Origin: Roseovarius lutimaris
GTDB taxonomy: Bacteria; Pseudomonadota; Alphaproteobacteria; Rhodobacterales; Rhodobacteraceae
DNA length: 64,000 nucleotides
Assembly: GCF_900115165.1 (NCBI RefSeq)
Contig: NZ_FOVP01000001.1
Location: 248,001 to 312,000 of the forward strand
Direction of reading: 5' to 3'
Shown here: positions 44,934 through 53,826 of the stretch, in pieces
How the letters are laid out: every line of letters starts with the position of its first letter
Position numbering within the stretch: the first letter of the stretch is position 1
Notes under the pieces: model-generated
What the model was told of the DNA's origin: nothing
Seen by the model: only the letters and a program-made list of their open reading frames with translations
Database searches by the model: none
Program-made: the position numbers and the translations under genes

Positions 44934-46045
44934 CCGATCATCCCGCCCGCATCGCCAAGGCTGGCGTAATGGCGTTTCAGCCGCTGCAAGGCGATCCGCA
45001 GCACGATTTTACCCGAGCGCGCCGACCAGCCCATTTTCTTTTCGGCCCGCTCAAGCCCTTCCAGGTAGCAACAGCAGCGCAATACCACATCGCCAAGCCC
45101 CGGCCCGAGGTCGCGCAGCGCACCGGTGACACGGGCGCGCGCGGCATCCGCGCCATAGCCCGATGGCGCCGGGCCGCTGCCCGGATCATCGACGCAGGTC
45201 AGAAACCGGTCCCAGTTCTGCGTGGTGCGCGGCGCCATGTGCGACAGCTCGAAATCCTCGCGAAGGCGCTCGCCCGCGCGCACAAGATCGTCGCCCAGAA
45301 ACGGGCTTCCGTCCTTGTCACGCCGACGTGCCAGGGCAATGAGCGGCGTCTCGGACAGGCCATAACGCTGGCGCTTGCCGCCCTGTCCCCTGCCGTCGCC
45401 CGCCTCGATGGTTTCGGCTTCGGCCTTTGCCTCGCCAAAGCCGGAAGCCTGATTTTCCGCCTCGGCCAGCATTGAGCCAAGCGCTGTGCGCCCGGCGGCG
45501 GTGACATGATAGCGCGCGATTCGCCCCGGGCTTTCGCAGGTGATCCAATGCTTGAGCGCCATCGCCTCGGCCACCTCGCGATCCACCACCGCCGTGCGCG
45601 ATGGCTGACCGGTGCCCGTGTCACGCACCACCACCGCCTTGTCCATCCCCACCGAGACCGCCAGAACCGCGCCGGTTTCGCACAGGCGGCGCAGCACGCG
45701 GCGCGCTTCGGATTTCAGGCGCGCCTCGCTCAGCGCGATATCATCTTCGGGCATTTCTGTGATGTGGCTTGTCATCTTGGCCTCCTTGGCAGGAGAACCG
45801 GCAATCTTCAGGTGCAGAACCTGTTGGCCGAGGCGGCGCAGCGCCTCATCGACCAGGATATCGTCGCGGCGTGTTTCAAACATGCGGATCTGGCGCAGCA
45901 CGGTCGAGGCATGGCGCCTCGCCCGTCACGCAAGCGCCCGGATCGGGGTGCCCGTTTCTGTATGCGCCAGGTAGTTCAGCGCCGCTTCGGGCACCCAGGT
46001 TGGAACCTGTTGCAAACTTGGTTTTGGTGCACATCCCTGGCGCAT
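44930..46045 (-). pseudogene. HTH + DUF6456 regulator, interrupted by an in-frame TGA (possible GafA-like GTA activator)
   Basis: One reading frame of 371 codons from ATG 46045 is intact except for TGA at 45926-45928. The N-terminal part (VPTWVPEAALNYLAHTETGTPIRALA) and the part after the stop (HASTVLRQIRMFETRRDDILVDEALRRLGQ) belong to the same helix-turn-helix and join without any length change, as if CGA had become TGA. The C-terminal half (about 240-371) is DUF6456, ending in a sigma-like helix pair (RSGKIVLRIALQRLKRHY). I recall this family as that of GafA/GafZ, activators of gene transfer agent expression; that link is from memory. A shorter product could start at GTG 45901 or ATG 45883. 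Recoding or sequencing error are alternatives. Confidence 0.75.
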
Positions 46046-46094
46046 TTTCTTTCCCCATTTGTCAATCACAACACGCCCGAGATACAGCCCGGAG

Positions 46095-46115
46095 CTATCC
46101 ACAGAGTTATCCACA
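46095..46115 (+). promoter_or_regulatory. Tandem DnaA-box sequences upstream of the DUF6456 gene
   Basis: CTATCCACA (46095-46103) and the perfect consensus box TTATCCACA (46107-46115) lie three bases apart in the same orientation, about 50 bases upstream of ATG 46045 and 170 bases from the divergent DUF6477 start. A short AT-rich stretch follows. They may let DnaA regulate the regulator; an origin is unlikely from two boxes. Confidence 0.5.
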
Positions 46116-46283
46116 ATTAAAACGTGCAAAAGATTACCGGTTCGTTAATTGTTTCCAGAAAATCAACCATTGTTGACAGATGGTAAACAACCTCACAGGC
46201 CATCGCGCGGAGTCATGGGGCAAAACGCAACAGCGGCAGGGCCGTGTCACTAAGGGGGTATTCAACCTCTGGGAGCCCGCCAC

Positions 46284-46583
46284 ATGAACGATATTCTTAC
46301 CACGCTTGACCGTCTGCGCCGTCCGCCGCTTTTGATCCGTGCAGCGCGGATCGGGGTTTCTGATTATCGTCGCGGGCCGCATTTGCGCCGCCATCTTGGC
46401 TATGGCGCCCTGCCGCGCAGCGGTCAGGCCCTTGTACAGCTTGTCGAGGTCGAGGCGCAATTCGAGCGTGACAGAACACAGCGCGCGGCAGGATATTCCG
46501 CCGCGCGCCATGTGGATGTTCTGATCGCGATGATGGGTGAAGCGCGCCTGTTGCGTGCCACCCGTCTTGAAAGCGTGGGTTAG
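46284..46583 (+). CDS. DUF6477 family protein
   Basis: 99 residues, basic and mostly helical: MNDILTTLDRLRRPPLLIRAARIGVSDYRRG then a LVQLVEVEAQFERDR helix and RHVDVLIAMMGEARLL. This small family of unknown function is restricted, as far as I know, to Rhodobacterales and sits next to the DUF6456 gene. Its last four bases overlap the convergent MttB-family gene. Confidence 0.8.
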   Translation: MNDILTTLDRLRRPPLLIRAARIGVSDYRRGPHLRRHLGYGALPRSGQALVQLVEVEAQFERDRTQRAAGYSAARHVDVLIAMMGEARLLRATRLESVG

Positions 46584-48127
46584 CTGAAGGCGTCGGGCAT
46601 TGATTCTTTTCTGGTGGCCACAAAGGCCGCCAGAGCCTCGGCAATCGCCGGATCAAGCGGCGGCTGCTGATAATCCCCAAGCATTTTCTTGACCCGCGCA
46701 TTGGCCAGAACCATCGTATCGCGCTCGCCCTCTTCGGACCAGGTTTCGAATGGTTTGTAGTCAAGCAGATCGCTGCGCCAGAAGGCGTTCTTGAAATTGG
46801 CCTGGGTATGGGCGCAGCCAAGATAGTGGCCGCCGGGGCCAACCTCGCGGATCGCATCCATCGCCTGGGCGTTCTCGTCAATTTCGACGCCGCGCGCGAT
46901 GTGGTGCAGTGTGCCAAGCTGGTCGGCATCCATCACGAATTTCTCAAAGCTGGACACGAGCCCACCCTCAAGCCAACCACAGGAATGCAGCATGAAGTTG
47001 ACACCGGCCAAAAGGCCCACGTTCAGGCTATTGGCGGTTTCATAGGCAGCTTGCGCATCCGGCAGCTTCGAGCCGTTGAACGATCCCGACGAGCGGAACG
47101 GCAGCCCAAGGCGCCGCGCCAACTGACCCGCGCCATAGGTGATATGCGCGGCCTCGGGGGTGCCGAAGGTCGGCGCGCCCGAATTCATGTCGATCGAGGT
47201 TACAAAGGCGCCAAAGATCATCGGCGCACCGGGGCGGATAAGCTGGCTATAGGCGATACCGGCCAGAACCTCGGCCAGAACCTGGGTCAGCGTGCCCATC
47301 ACCGACACCGGCGCCATCGCGCCGCCAACGATAAAGGGCGACAGGATACAAGCCTGATTGTTACTCGCGTAAACCTCAAGCGAGCCCATCATCACATCGT
47401 CAAAGGTCATCGGTGAGTTGACGTTGATCAGGCTGGTCATGACCGTGTTGTCCTGAACGAACTCCTTGCCGAACAGAATCTCGCACATATCGACGCTGTC
47501 CTGCGCCCGGCTTGGTTCGGTGACCGAGCCCATGAAAGGTTTATCCGACAGGGTCATATGGGCGTGCAGCATATCAAGGTGGCGCTTGTTCACCGGCACA
47601 TCGGTCGGCTCGCAGACGGTGCCGCCGGAATGGTGAAGCCATTTCGACATATAGCCAAGGCGCACGAATTTGCGGAAATCCTCCATCGTGGCATAGCGGC
47701 GGCCGCCATCCATGTCGCGCACGAAGGGCGGGCCATAGACCGGCGCAAGCACAAGCGACTTGCCGCCGATTTCGACGCTGCGCTCGGGGTTGCGGGCATG
47801 CTGGGTGATGCGCGACGGCGCGGTCGCGCAAAGCTTGCGCGCCAATCCGCGCGGGATGCGCACCCGCTCGCCCGTGACATCCGCACCGGCATTGCGCCAG
47901 CGTTCAAGCGCGGCGGGATTATCGACGAAATTAACGCCGACCTCTTCAAGGATGGTTTCGGCGTTGGTCTCGATGATCTCAAGCGCCTCTTCGGACAGAA
48001 CCTCGAAGTTCGGAATATTGCGCTCGATATAACGCGCGGTCTCGATGCTGACGGCGGTGCGTTCGGCACGGCGCGCGGCCCCGCCGCCACCCCGTGTTCG
48101 TCTGCTGCGTGCTTCTGCTTCTGCCAT
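46580..48127 (-). CDS. MttB-family (non-pyrrolysine) trimethylamine/quaternary amine methyltransferase
   Basis: 515 residues of the COG5598 superfamily: ALEIIETNAETILEEVGVNF at the N-terminus, VYGPPFVRDMDGGRRYATMEDFRKFVRL, INVNSPMTFDDVMMGSLEVYA, GGAMAPVSVMGTLTQVLAEVLAGI and GTPEAAHITYGAGQLARRLGLPFRSSG. There is no in-frame TAG, so it lacks pyrrolysine, like MtgB and relatives that demethylate glycine betaine, proline betaine or carnitine onto a corrinoid protein. No corrinoid-protein gene is in the window. The first 30 residues are an Arg/Ala-rich extension. Confidence 0.9.
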   Translation of the reverse strand: MAEAEARSRRTRGGGGAARRAERTAVSIETARYIERNIPNFEVLSEEALEIIETNAETILEEVGVNFVDNPAALERWRNAGADVTGERVRIPRGLARKLCATAPSRITQHARNPERSVEIGGKSLVLAPVYGPPFVRDMDGGRRYATMEDFRKFVRLGYMSKWLHHSGGTVCEPTDVPVNKRHLDMLHAHMTLSDKPFMGSVTEPSRAQDSVDMCEILFGKEFVQDNTVMTSLINVNSPMTFDDVMMGSLEVYASNNQACILSPFIVGGAMAPVSVMGTLTQVLAEVLAGIAYSQLIRPGAPMIFGAFVTSIDMNSGAPTFGTPEAAHITYGAGQLARRLGLPFRSSGSFNGSKLPDAQAAYETANSLNVGLLAGVNFMLHSCGWLEGGLVSSFEKFVMDADQLGTLHHIARGVEIDENAQAMDAIREVGPGGHYLGCAHTQANFKNAFWRSDLLDYKPFETWSEEGERDTMVLANARVKKMLGDYQQPPLDPAIAEALAAFVATRKESMPDAFS

Positions 48128-48451
48128 GGGGCACCTTTATATAATCAATTGCTGTCGCCAAACGCCCGCCGCGTTGACGGGTTTACATGGTCATAGCGTT
48201 TCGCGCCCCTGTGATACGAGAAGATTCCGGCGAATGCGGGGGAAAAGCGACATTCCCCCTGTTGAGGCCGCACGGCACGATGAGATCGCGGTGTGATTTC
48301 GCTGCGATTACGGTTCTATTGATGACTTTCCATGTGATGTTTTGGCAGCGGTTGATTTTTCTTTGCCCCGGCATCGCACTCGGGGCTGGAACAGCGGCGC
48401 AATATTTGACTGATACGTATAAAAGCGCGCACATTTCGAGGGGCATTGACA
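48128..48451. other. Divergent intergenic region between MttB-family and FadL-type genes
   Basis: 324 bases with no supportable gene. It holds the upstream regions of both divergent genes; TATAAA at 48418-48423 lies close to the porin start but without a clear -35 partner. Nothing else is evident. Confidence 0.4.
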
Positions 48452-49711
48452 ATGAAGGCATTGATCAACCGCGGGGCCCAGGCCTGCGCCATACTGGGGC
48501 TCTGTGTTCTGAGCGCGCCGGCATTTGCAACCAACGGATATTTTGCCAATGGCTATGGCGGCCAATCCAAAGGTATGGCCGGGGCCGGCGTGGCGGTGTC
48601 CACCGGCGTTCTTGGCATGGCACAAAACCCCGCCACCGGGGTCAAGGTCGGCAATGGCGCGGCATTCTGCCTTACCACCTTTGCCCCCAACCGCGATGTC
48701 ACGATCCAGCCCGGCGGCCCCCTCACCCCCGGCAAGTTCAAGAGCGACAATGACGTCTTTATGATTCCCTGCGGTGGCGCCAACTGGGCGCTTGATGATC
48801 GCTCGTCCCTGGGCGTTTTTGTCTTTGCCAATGGCGGGATGAACACCGAATACAAGACCAACTTCTTTTCCGGCCTCGGCGCCGGGTCGGCGCCTTTGGG
48901 GGTCAATCTGGAACAGGCCTTTATCACCGTGAACTATGCCCGCAAGGTTGGCGACCGCCTGACCTTTGGCATCTCGCCGATCCTTGCGGTGCAGCGCTTC
49001 AAGGCCACCGGGCTTGAGGCGTTTTCGGGTCTTTCAATCGCGCCCGGCAATGTCACGAACCGCGGCCATGACTGGTCCACGGGGGTGGGCGTCAACCTAG
49101 GGCTTTTGTTTGAAGCAAGCCCGCAATGGACTTTCGGCGCGGCCTATCGCAACAAAATTCAAATGTCGTCGTTTGACAAATATCGCGGTTTATTCGCCGA
49201 GGGTGGTGATTTCGACGTGCCGGCCATGCTTACGCTTGGGGCGGCCTATACGCCCGCGCGCCTGCCGAAACTGACGATCACGGGCGAATACCAGCGGATC
49301 TATTATGGTAGTGTGAACGCAATCGCCAATACCAGCGCCCCACCCCAAGGCCCGCTTGGTGCAAGCAATGGCGTCGGTTTTGGCTGGAAGGATGTCGATG
49401 TTGTGCGCCTCGCCGCGATCTATCGCAAAAACGAACGCCTGACGCTGCGCACCGGGATCAGCTATTCCACCAAATTCACCAATAACGACGAGGTGGTCAT
49501 CAACACCATCGCCCCCGCCACCCCGCAATGGCACGTCTCAGTTGGCGGCAGCTACAAGATCAATGACCGCTGGGATTTTACCTTTGCCTATACCCATGCG
49601 TTTTCCAACAGCATTACCGGATCGAACCCGGCGCTGACCGGCGTGGCCCAGCCCGTGCGCCTCAGAATGCACCAGCATGAGATCGCGACCGGTCTCAGCT
49701 ATCGCTGGTAG
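48452..49711 (+). CDS. Outer-membrane protein of the FadL/OmpP1 transport family
   Basis: 419 residues with signal peptide (about 1-24, VLSAPAFA). The mature N-terminus TNGYFANGYGGQSKGMAGAGVAVSTGVLGMAQNPA is the FadL plug-type hatch (the NPA motif), followed by alternating amphipathic strands and a terminal aromatic (YRW). Such porins pass hydrophobic compounds, such as long-chain fatty acids or aromatics, through the outer membrane. ATG 48452 has GAGGGG ahead. Unlike classical FadL it has two Cys (in FCLTTF and IPCGG). Confidence 0.88.
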   Translation: MKALINRGAQACAILGLCVLSAPAFATNGYFANGYGGQSKGMAGAGVAVSTGVLGMAQNPATGVKVGNGAAFCLTTFAPNRDVTIQPGGPLTPGKFKSDNDVFMIPCGGANWALDDRSSLGVFVFANGGMNTEYKTNFFSGLGAGSAPLGVNLEQAFITVNYARKVGDRLTFGISPILAVQRFKATGLEAFSGLSIAPGNVTNRGHDWSTGVGVNLGLLFEASPQWTFGAAYRNKIQMSSFDKYRGLFAEGGDFDVPAMLTLGAAYTPARLPKLTITGEYQRIYYGSVNAIANTSAPPQGPLGASNGVGFGWKDVDVVRLAAIYRKNERLTLRTGISYSTKFTNNDEVVINTIAPATPQWHVSVGGSYKINDRWDFTFAYTHAFSNSITGSNPALTGVAQPVRLRMHQHEIATGLSYRW

Positions 49712-49759
49712 GCGCGGCTTTCTCTTGCGCAAAACGCGGGTGCGCTATACGAGGCGAGC

Positions 49760-51322
49760 ATGAGCCAGATAACCCATGACCGCCTCTTGATTATAGACTT
49801 TGGCAGCCAGGTGACGCAGCTGATCGCGCGGCGCCTGCGAGAGCTGAATGTTTATTGTGAAATCCACCCCTATCAGAACGTCACCGATGCGTTCCTGTCA
49901 GAGTTCGCGCCCAAGGCCGTGATCCTGTCGGGTGGCCCGTGCAGCGTGATCGACGACGGTTCGCCGCGCCCGCCCGCAGGCGTGTTTGACCTCGGCGTGC
50001 CGGTGCTTGGGATCTGCTATGGCCAGCAGGTGATGATGCAGATGCTTGGCGGCAATGTCGAGCGGGGCCACGGCACCGCCGAATTTGGCCGCGCCTATGT
50101 CACCCCAACCCAAGATCGCATCGACCTGCTCAACGGTTGGTTCCTTGAGGCCCGCGAACAGGTCTGGATGAGCCACGGCGACCACGTGAGCAAACTCGCG
50201 CCCGGCTTTGCCGTCTATGGCACATCGCCCAATGCGCCCTTTGCCGTCACCGCTGACCTCAACCGCAATTTCTTTGCCGTTCAGTTTCACCCCGAGGTGC
50301 ATCACACCCCGAACGGCAAGACGCTCTATGAAAACTTTGTCCGCCTGGCCGGGTTCACCGGCGACTGGACCATGGGCGCCTATAAGGAAGAAGCCATTCG
50401 CATCATCCGCGAACAGGTCGGCGATAAACAGGTGATCTGTGGCCTCTCCGGTGGCGTCGATAGCTCTGTGGCGGCGGTCCTAATCCATGAGGCAATCGGT
50501 GATCAGCTTACCTGCGTCTTTGTCGATCATGGTTTGCTGCGCCTCAACGAGGCCGATGAAGTTGTCACGATGTTCCGGGACAACTATAACATCCCACTGA
50601 TCCACGCCGATGAATCAGAGCTGTTTCTAGGTGAGCTTGACGGCGTAAGCGACCCGGAAACAAAGAGAAAAATCATTGGCCGCCTGTTCATAGACGTATT
50701 CCAGAAATACGCCAACCAGATCGAGGGCGCCGAGTTTCTGGCCCAGGGCACGCTTTACCCCGACGTGATCGAAAGCGTCAGCTTTTCGGGCGGCCCGAGT
50801 GTCACCATCAAATCGCACCACAATGTTGGCGGCCTGCCGGAAAAGATGGGCCTCAAGCTTGTCGAGCCGCTGCGCGAGCTGTTCAAGGACGAGGTGCGCG
50901 CGCTTGGTCACGAGCTTGGCCTGCCCGACAGCTTTATCGGGCGTCACCCGTTTCCGGGACCCGGCCTTGCCATTCGTTGCCCCGGCGAGATCACCCGCGA
51001 AAAGCTTGAAATCCTGCGCAAGGCGGATGCGGTCTATATCGACCAGATTCGCAAGCACGGGCTTTACGATGATATCTGGCAGGCCTTTGTCGCCATTCTT
51101 CCGGTGCGCACCGTCGGCGTGATGGGCGACGGGCGGACCTATGATTTCGCCTGCGCCCTGCGCGCGGTGAATTCGGTCGATGGCATGACGGCGGATTATT
51201 ACCCGTTCAGCCACGAGTTTCTCGGTGAGACCGCCACCCGGATCATCAATGAGGTCAAGGGCATCAACCGCGTCACCTATGACGTGACAAGCAAACCCCC
51301 CGGCACGATTGAGTGGGAATGA
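49760..51322 (+). CDS. guaA: GMP synthase (glutamine-hydrolysing)
   Basis: 520 residues. Class I glutaminase domain with nucleophile Cys86 in GICYGQQ and HPEVHHTP, an ATP-pyrophosphatase domain with [10 protein letters not shown], and the C-terminal dimerisation domain with [11 protein letters not shown] and the typical end KPPGTIEWE. It converts XMP to GMP. Normal length. On the opposite strand a stop-less regulator frame runs through its last 700 bases. Confidence 0.97.
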   Translation: MSQITHDRLLIIDFGSQVTQLIARRLRELNVYCEIHPYQNVTDAFLSEFAPKAVILSGGPCSVIDDGSPRPPAGVFDLGVPVLGICYGQQVMMQMLGGNVERGHGTAEFGRAYVTPTQDRIDLLNGWFLEAREQVWMSHGDHVSKLAPGFAVYGTSPNAPFAVTADLNRNFFAVQFHPEVHHTPNGKTLYENFVRLAGFTGDWTMGAYKEEAIRIIREQVGDKQVICGLSGGVDSSVAAVLIHEAIGDQLTCVFVDHGLLRLNEADEVVTMFRDNYNIPLIHADESELFLGELDGVSDPETKRKIIGRLFIDVFQKYANQIEGAEFLAQGTLYPDVIESVSFSGGPSVTIKSHHNVGGLPEKMGLKLVEPLRELFKDEVRALGHELGLPDSFIGRHPFPGPGLAIRCPGEITREKLEILRKADAVYIDQIRKHGLYDDIWQAFVAILPVRTVGVMGDGRTYDFACALRAVNSVDGMTADYYPFSHEFLGETATRIINEVKGINRVTYDVTSKPPGTIEWE

Positions 51323-51928
51323 CCTTGCACATGCAATGGTTTCCATATGCTTGAATGTCGTATGGTTATGGTGTTTTCCCAAATGCTTTAGGGCAACACG
51401 CCCCACCCCGCCCGAACGCAAGGCCATGACAGTTGTGTCCAACCCTTCGCCCATCGCGCGGTAATAGGCGGCGTAGGCGGCGACGCGCTCGCCGGGGCCC
51501 GTTTCAGATGCGGGGATGTCCTCCACCGACTCCTCAATATCCAAAGCTGCAGGGCGCACGCGCGTGGCCTGTGCCTCGACCATACTGGCAAAGACGTTGT
51601 CGACCACCTGAAAGTAATCCTGCCGGTCACCGACCTTCGCGACACGTTTGATCAGCCGTTGGCTTTCAAGCATACGCACACTGGAGCTGACGCTCCTCCG
51701 GCTCACTTGAAGAGCATCCGCAAGCTGTCTGAACGACACCTGTTGCCCATCGTAAAGCAGCATCGCCAACACCCGGCCCGCGATGCGCGGCAAGCCTTCC
51801 GATTGAACGATAACGCCGATCTTCCAGATGAAATCTGCCCGGGCCGTCTCTGCGGCGCTGCCGCTTTCAGCCCTGTTCACGTCGCGTCTCCGGCGATGGC
51901 GCGAAGTTGACAACTTAGCCTTGCTCAC
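50627..51928 (-). CDS. GbsR/MarR-type transcriptional regulator with read-through C-terminus antisense to guaA
   Basis: Residues about 25-200 (down to roughly 51330) are a winged-helix regulator: [64 protein letters not shown], then a helical dimerisation part. The frame then continues without a stop for about 230 codons through the antisense strand of guaA, which cannot be an original domain. It looks as if the natural 3' end was lost when the locus was rearranged. The first 200 residues may still fold. Its divergent partner is a deleted ABC/HlyD efflux operon, which it presumably controlled. True end is uncertain. Confidence 0.6.
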   Translation of the reverse strand: MSKAKLSTSRHRRRRDVNRAESGSAAETARADFIWKIGVIVQSEGLPRIAGRVLAMLLYDGQQVSFRQLADALQVSRRSVSSSVRMLESQRLIKRVAKVGDRQDYFQVVDNVFASMVEAQATRVRPAALDIEESVEDIPASETGPGERVAAYAAYYRAMGEGLDTTVMALRSGGVGRVALKHLGKHHNHTTFKHMETIACARSFPLNRAGGFACHVIGDAVDALDLIDDPGGGLTEKLVAERVIIRRHAIDRIHRAQGAGEIIGPPVAHHADGAHRKNGDKGLPDIIVKPVLANLVDIDRIRLAQDFKLFAGDLAGATNGKAGSRKRVTPDKAVGQAKLVTKRAHLVLEQLAQRLDKLEAHLFRQAANIVVRFDGDTRAARKADAFDHVGVKRALGQKLGALDLVGVFLEYVYEQAANDFSLCFRVAYAVKLT

Positions 51929-51962
51929 CGTATCCGTCTGGTATGTTCAGTTAGGATTGAAC
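51907..51962 (+). promoter_or_regulatory. Promoter and dyad of the former efflux operon
   Basis: TTGACA (51907-51912), 18-base spacer, TATCCG (51931-51936), followed by inverted repeat GTTCA (51945-51949) / TGAAC (51958-51962). The dyad overlaps the expected transcription start and is a plausible operator for the divergent MarR/GbsR-type regulator. Confidence 0.4.
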
Positions 51963-51982
51963 GCCCTGTCCACGGGTATTGC

Positions 51983-52342
51983 ATGAAGAAGAACACCTTT
52001 TCAACCAAGGGCCTGACCAAAGTTTATGGGGAGGGACGGTCAGCCGTCCATGCGCTGCGCGGTGTCGATCTGGACATTCCAGAGGGTGAGATCGTCGTGC
52101 TGCTTGGCCCCTCAGGCAGCGGTAAATCCACATTGCTTAACATTATCGGCGGGTTGGATCGCGCGACCGAAGGCGAGGCCTATTTTCAGGACCAGAACCT
52201 GAACGAGATGACGGACAAGCAACTGACCCTCTACCTATGCCCCCACAGATGGCGGCATCCTGCGGGTGATTCAGGAAAGCGAGACCTCGCTGCCCGCTGG
52301 TGCGCCCATCATGGAAATCGGCAATATCGAAAACGACCTTGA
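51983..52342 (+). pseudogene. 5' remnant of an ABC exporter ATPase (LolD/MacB type)
   Basis: The first 84 codons encode the start of a MacB/LolD-like ATPase: [49 protein letters not shown], with intact Walker A. Homology stops at LTLY (52234), just before the Q-loop; the remaining 35 codons are out-of-frame sequence from an HlyD gene. Signature motif and Walker B are missing, so it cannot be an active ATPase. Confidence 0.85.
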
Positions 52343-52829
52343 AGTGGTGGTTGAGCTTTTGTCCACAGATGCGGTGCAGGTAACGGTGGGCGATCCGGTG
52401 ATCATTGCCGATTGGGGCGGCTCCAGGGACCTTGCGGGCAAGGTGATCCGCGTCGACCCGTTCGGCATCACGCAGTTCTCGGCCCTTGGCGTCGAGGAAC
52501 AGCGTGTGAACGCGGTCATCGCCTTTACAAGCCCACCCGAAGACTATGTCGGCCTTGGCCATGGCTTTCGTGTCGAAGCGCGGATCGTCGTCTGGCAGGG
52601 GAGCGAGACCCTTATCGTCCCGGCCAGTGCGCTCTTTCGAAGCCGTGGCGCATGGGCCGTGTTTGTCGTGGTCGAGGGAACCGCCCAGCTCCGCCTTATT
52701 GAAATTGGCCCCAACAACGGCATCGAGGCACAGGTCACAAGCGGATTGGCCGAAGGCGACCGCGTGATCCTCTATCCCTCGTCCGGCCTGTCCGAAGGAA
52801 TGAGTGTGGCCGAGTGCGTCATCAACTGA
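52236..52829 (+). pseudogene. 3' remnant of an HlyD-type membrane-fusion protein
   Basis: The frame from [16 protein letters not shown] onward matches the end of HlyD/MacA-like periplasmic adaptors: the second half of the lipoyl/barrel region ([28 protein letters not shown]), FSALGVEEQRVNAVIAF, ALFRSRGAWAVFVVVEGTAQLR and EGDRVILYPSSGLSEGM. The N-terminal anchor and coiled coil are absent and it joins the ATPase fragment out of frame at about 52235. A GTG at 52266 could start a 187-residue fragment. Confidence 0.85.
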
Positions 52830-53019
52830 ATCCGGGCCAACGGCAAGCCGCCATGGGTCTTGCGTCGTCGGGGACATCTCTGGTCGGCCAGGCGACCGCC
52901 AGATTTTAGCTCGCATTGTCGAAGGCCTTGGTGTAGCCCGTCGCCCAGGGGGCTGTTGGCGCTCATCCCGTCGTCCCTGTGCGCGTGTCGAATTTTGCCG
53001 CGCCTGAACAGGGGGGGAC

Positions 53020-53826
53020 ATGAACCTTAGAAAACTCGTCGGACCGAAGCTATTGAGAGACGGTTTTATTCGGCAGGCTGCGGTTGAGCGCCCTGAGGTG
53101 GAGGCCCTGACAGCCGAGTTTCGCGCCGCCTATGTCGCGGCGCGGCTGATCCGCATTGGTGGCGCGGGCGATGGCGGTCATCTGATCCCCGATGATCTTG
53201 ACGGGGTCCGCCATTGTTTTTCGCCCGGCGTGTCCGATATTGCAGATTTTGAAGAGCATCTTGCGCGGGAGTATGGGATCAAATCCTTTCTTGCCGATGC
53301 CAGCGTCGATACTCCGCCTGTCACCAACCCTCTGTTTGAGTTCGATAAAGAATTCCCTGGCGCCCATAACGACACGACCGTCATGACCCTTGGCCGCTGG
53401 ATAACGGACAAGCTTGGCGACGCGACGGGGGATGATCTTATCCTGCAAATGGACATCGAAGGCGCCGAATTCGAGGTTCTGATCGAAAGCTCTGTTGAGG
53501 TGCTTGGCAAGTTCCGCTCGATGGTGATCGAATTTCACGGCATGGAGCGTATTTTTGAACGTCACAGCCCGCCGTTGATCAAGGCGGTGTTTCGCAAGAT
53601 TCATAGCCGGTTTGCGATTGTGCATCTGCATGCCAACAATTGTACTGCGCTCGCCGAATGCCGTGGACTAAAGATCGCGCCAGTGTTTGAAGTCACCTAT
53701 CAGCGTCGCGATCGTCTGGCGCAAGTGGCGACCGGTGGCGGCCTGTCCCTGCCCCATCCTCAGGATCATGCGAATGTGCCGGAAAACCCGGACATTGGCA
53801 TGCCTGACATCTGGTGGCGCGGATAA
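53020..53826 (+). CDS. FkbM family methyltransferase
   Basis: 268 residues. The FkbM-type Rossmann core is visible: RIGGAGDGGHLIPDDL near residue 47, CFSPGVSDIADFEEHLAREYG, DTTVMTLGRWITDK, and the SAM-site motif LILQMDIEGAEFEVL near residue 145. It would O-methylate a sugar or polyketide-like acceptor; substrate unknown. GGGGGG precedes ATG 53020. It ends directly against the start of the EamA transporter gene (TAA then ATG), suggesting co-transcription. Confidence 0.85.
   Translation: MNLRKLVGPKLLRDGFIRQAAVERPEVEALTAEFRAAYVAARLIRIGGAGDGGHLIPDDLDGVRHCFSPGVSDIADFEEHLAREYGIKSFLADASVDTPPVTNPLFEFDKEFPGAHNDTTVMTLGRWITDKLGDATGDDLILQMDIEGAEFEVLIESSVEVLGKFRSMVIEFHGMERIFERHSPPLIKAVFRKIHSRFAIVHLHANNCTALAECRGLKIAPVFEVTYQRRDRLAQVATGGGLSLPHPQDHANVPENPDIGMPDIWWRG

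Noticed and set aside
45926-45928. Selenocysteine codon in the DUF6456 gene
   Set aside because: The position corresponds to an ordinary DNA-binding helix residue (Arg in homologues as I recall them), not to a redox site, and no SECIS-like hairpin is apparent right after it.
46095-46115. Replication origin
   Set aside because: Only two DnaA boxes and a short AT-rich tract; no cluster of boxes and no origin-linked genes nearby.
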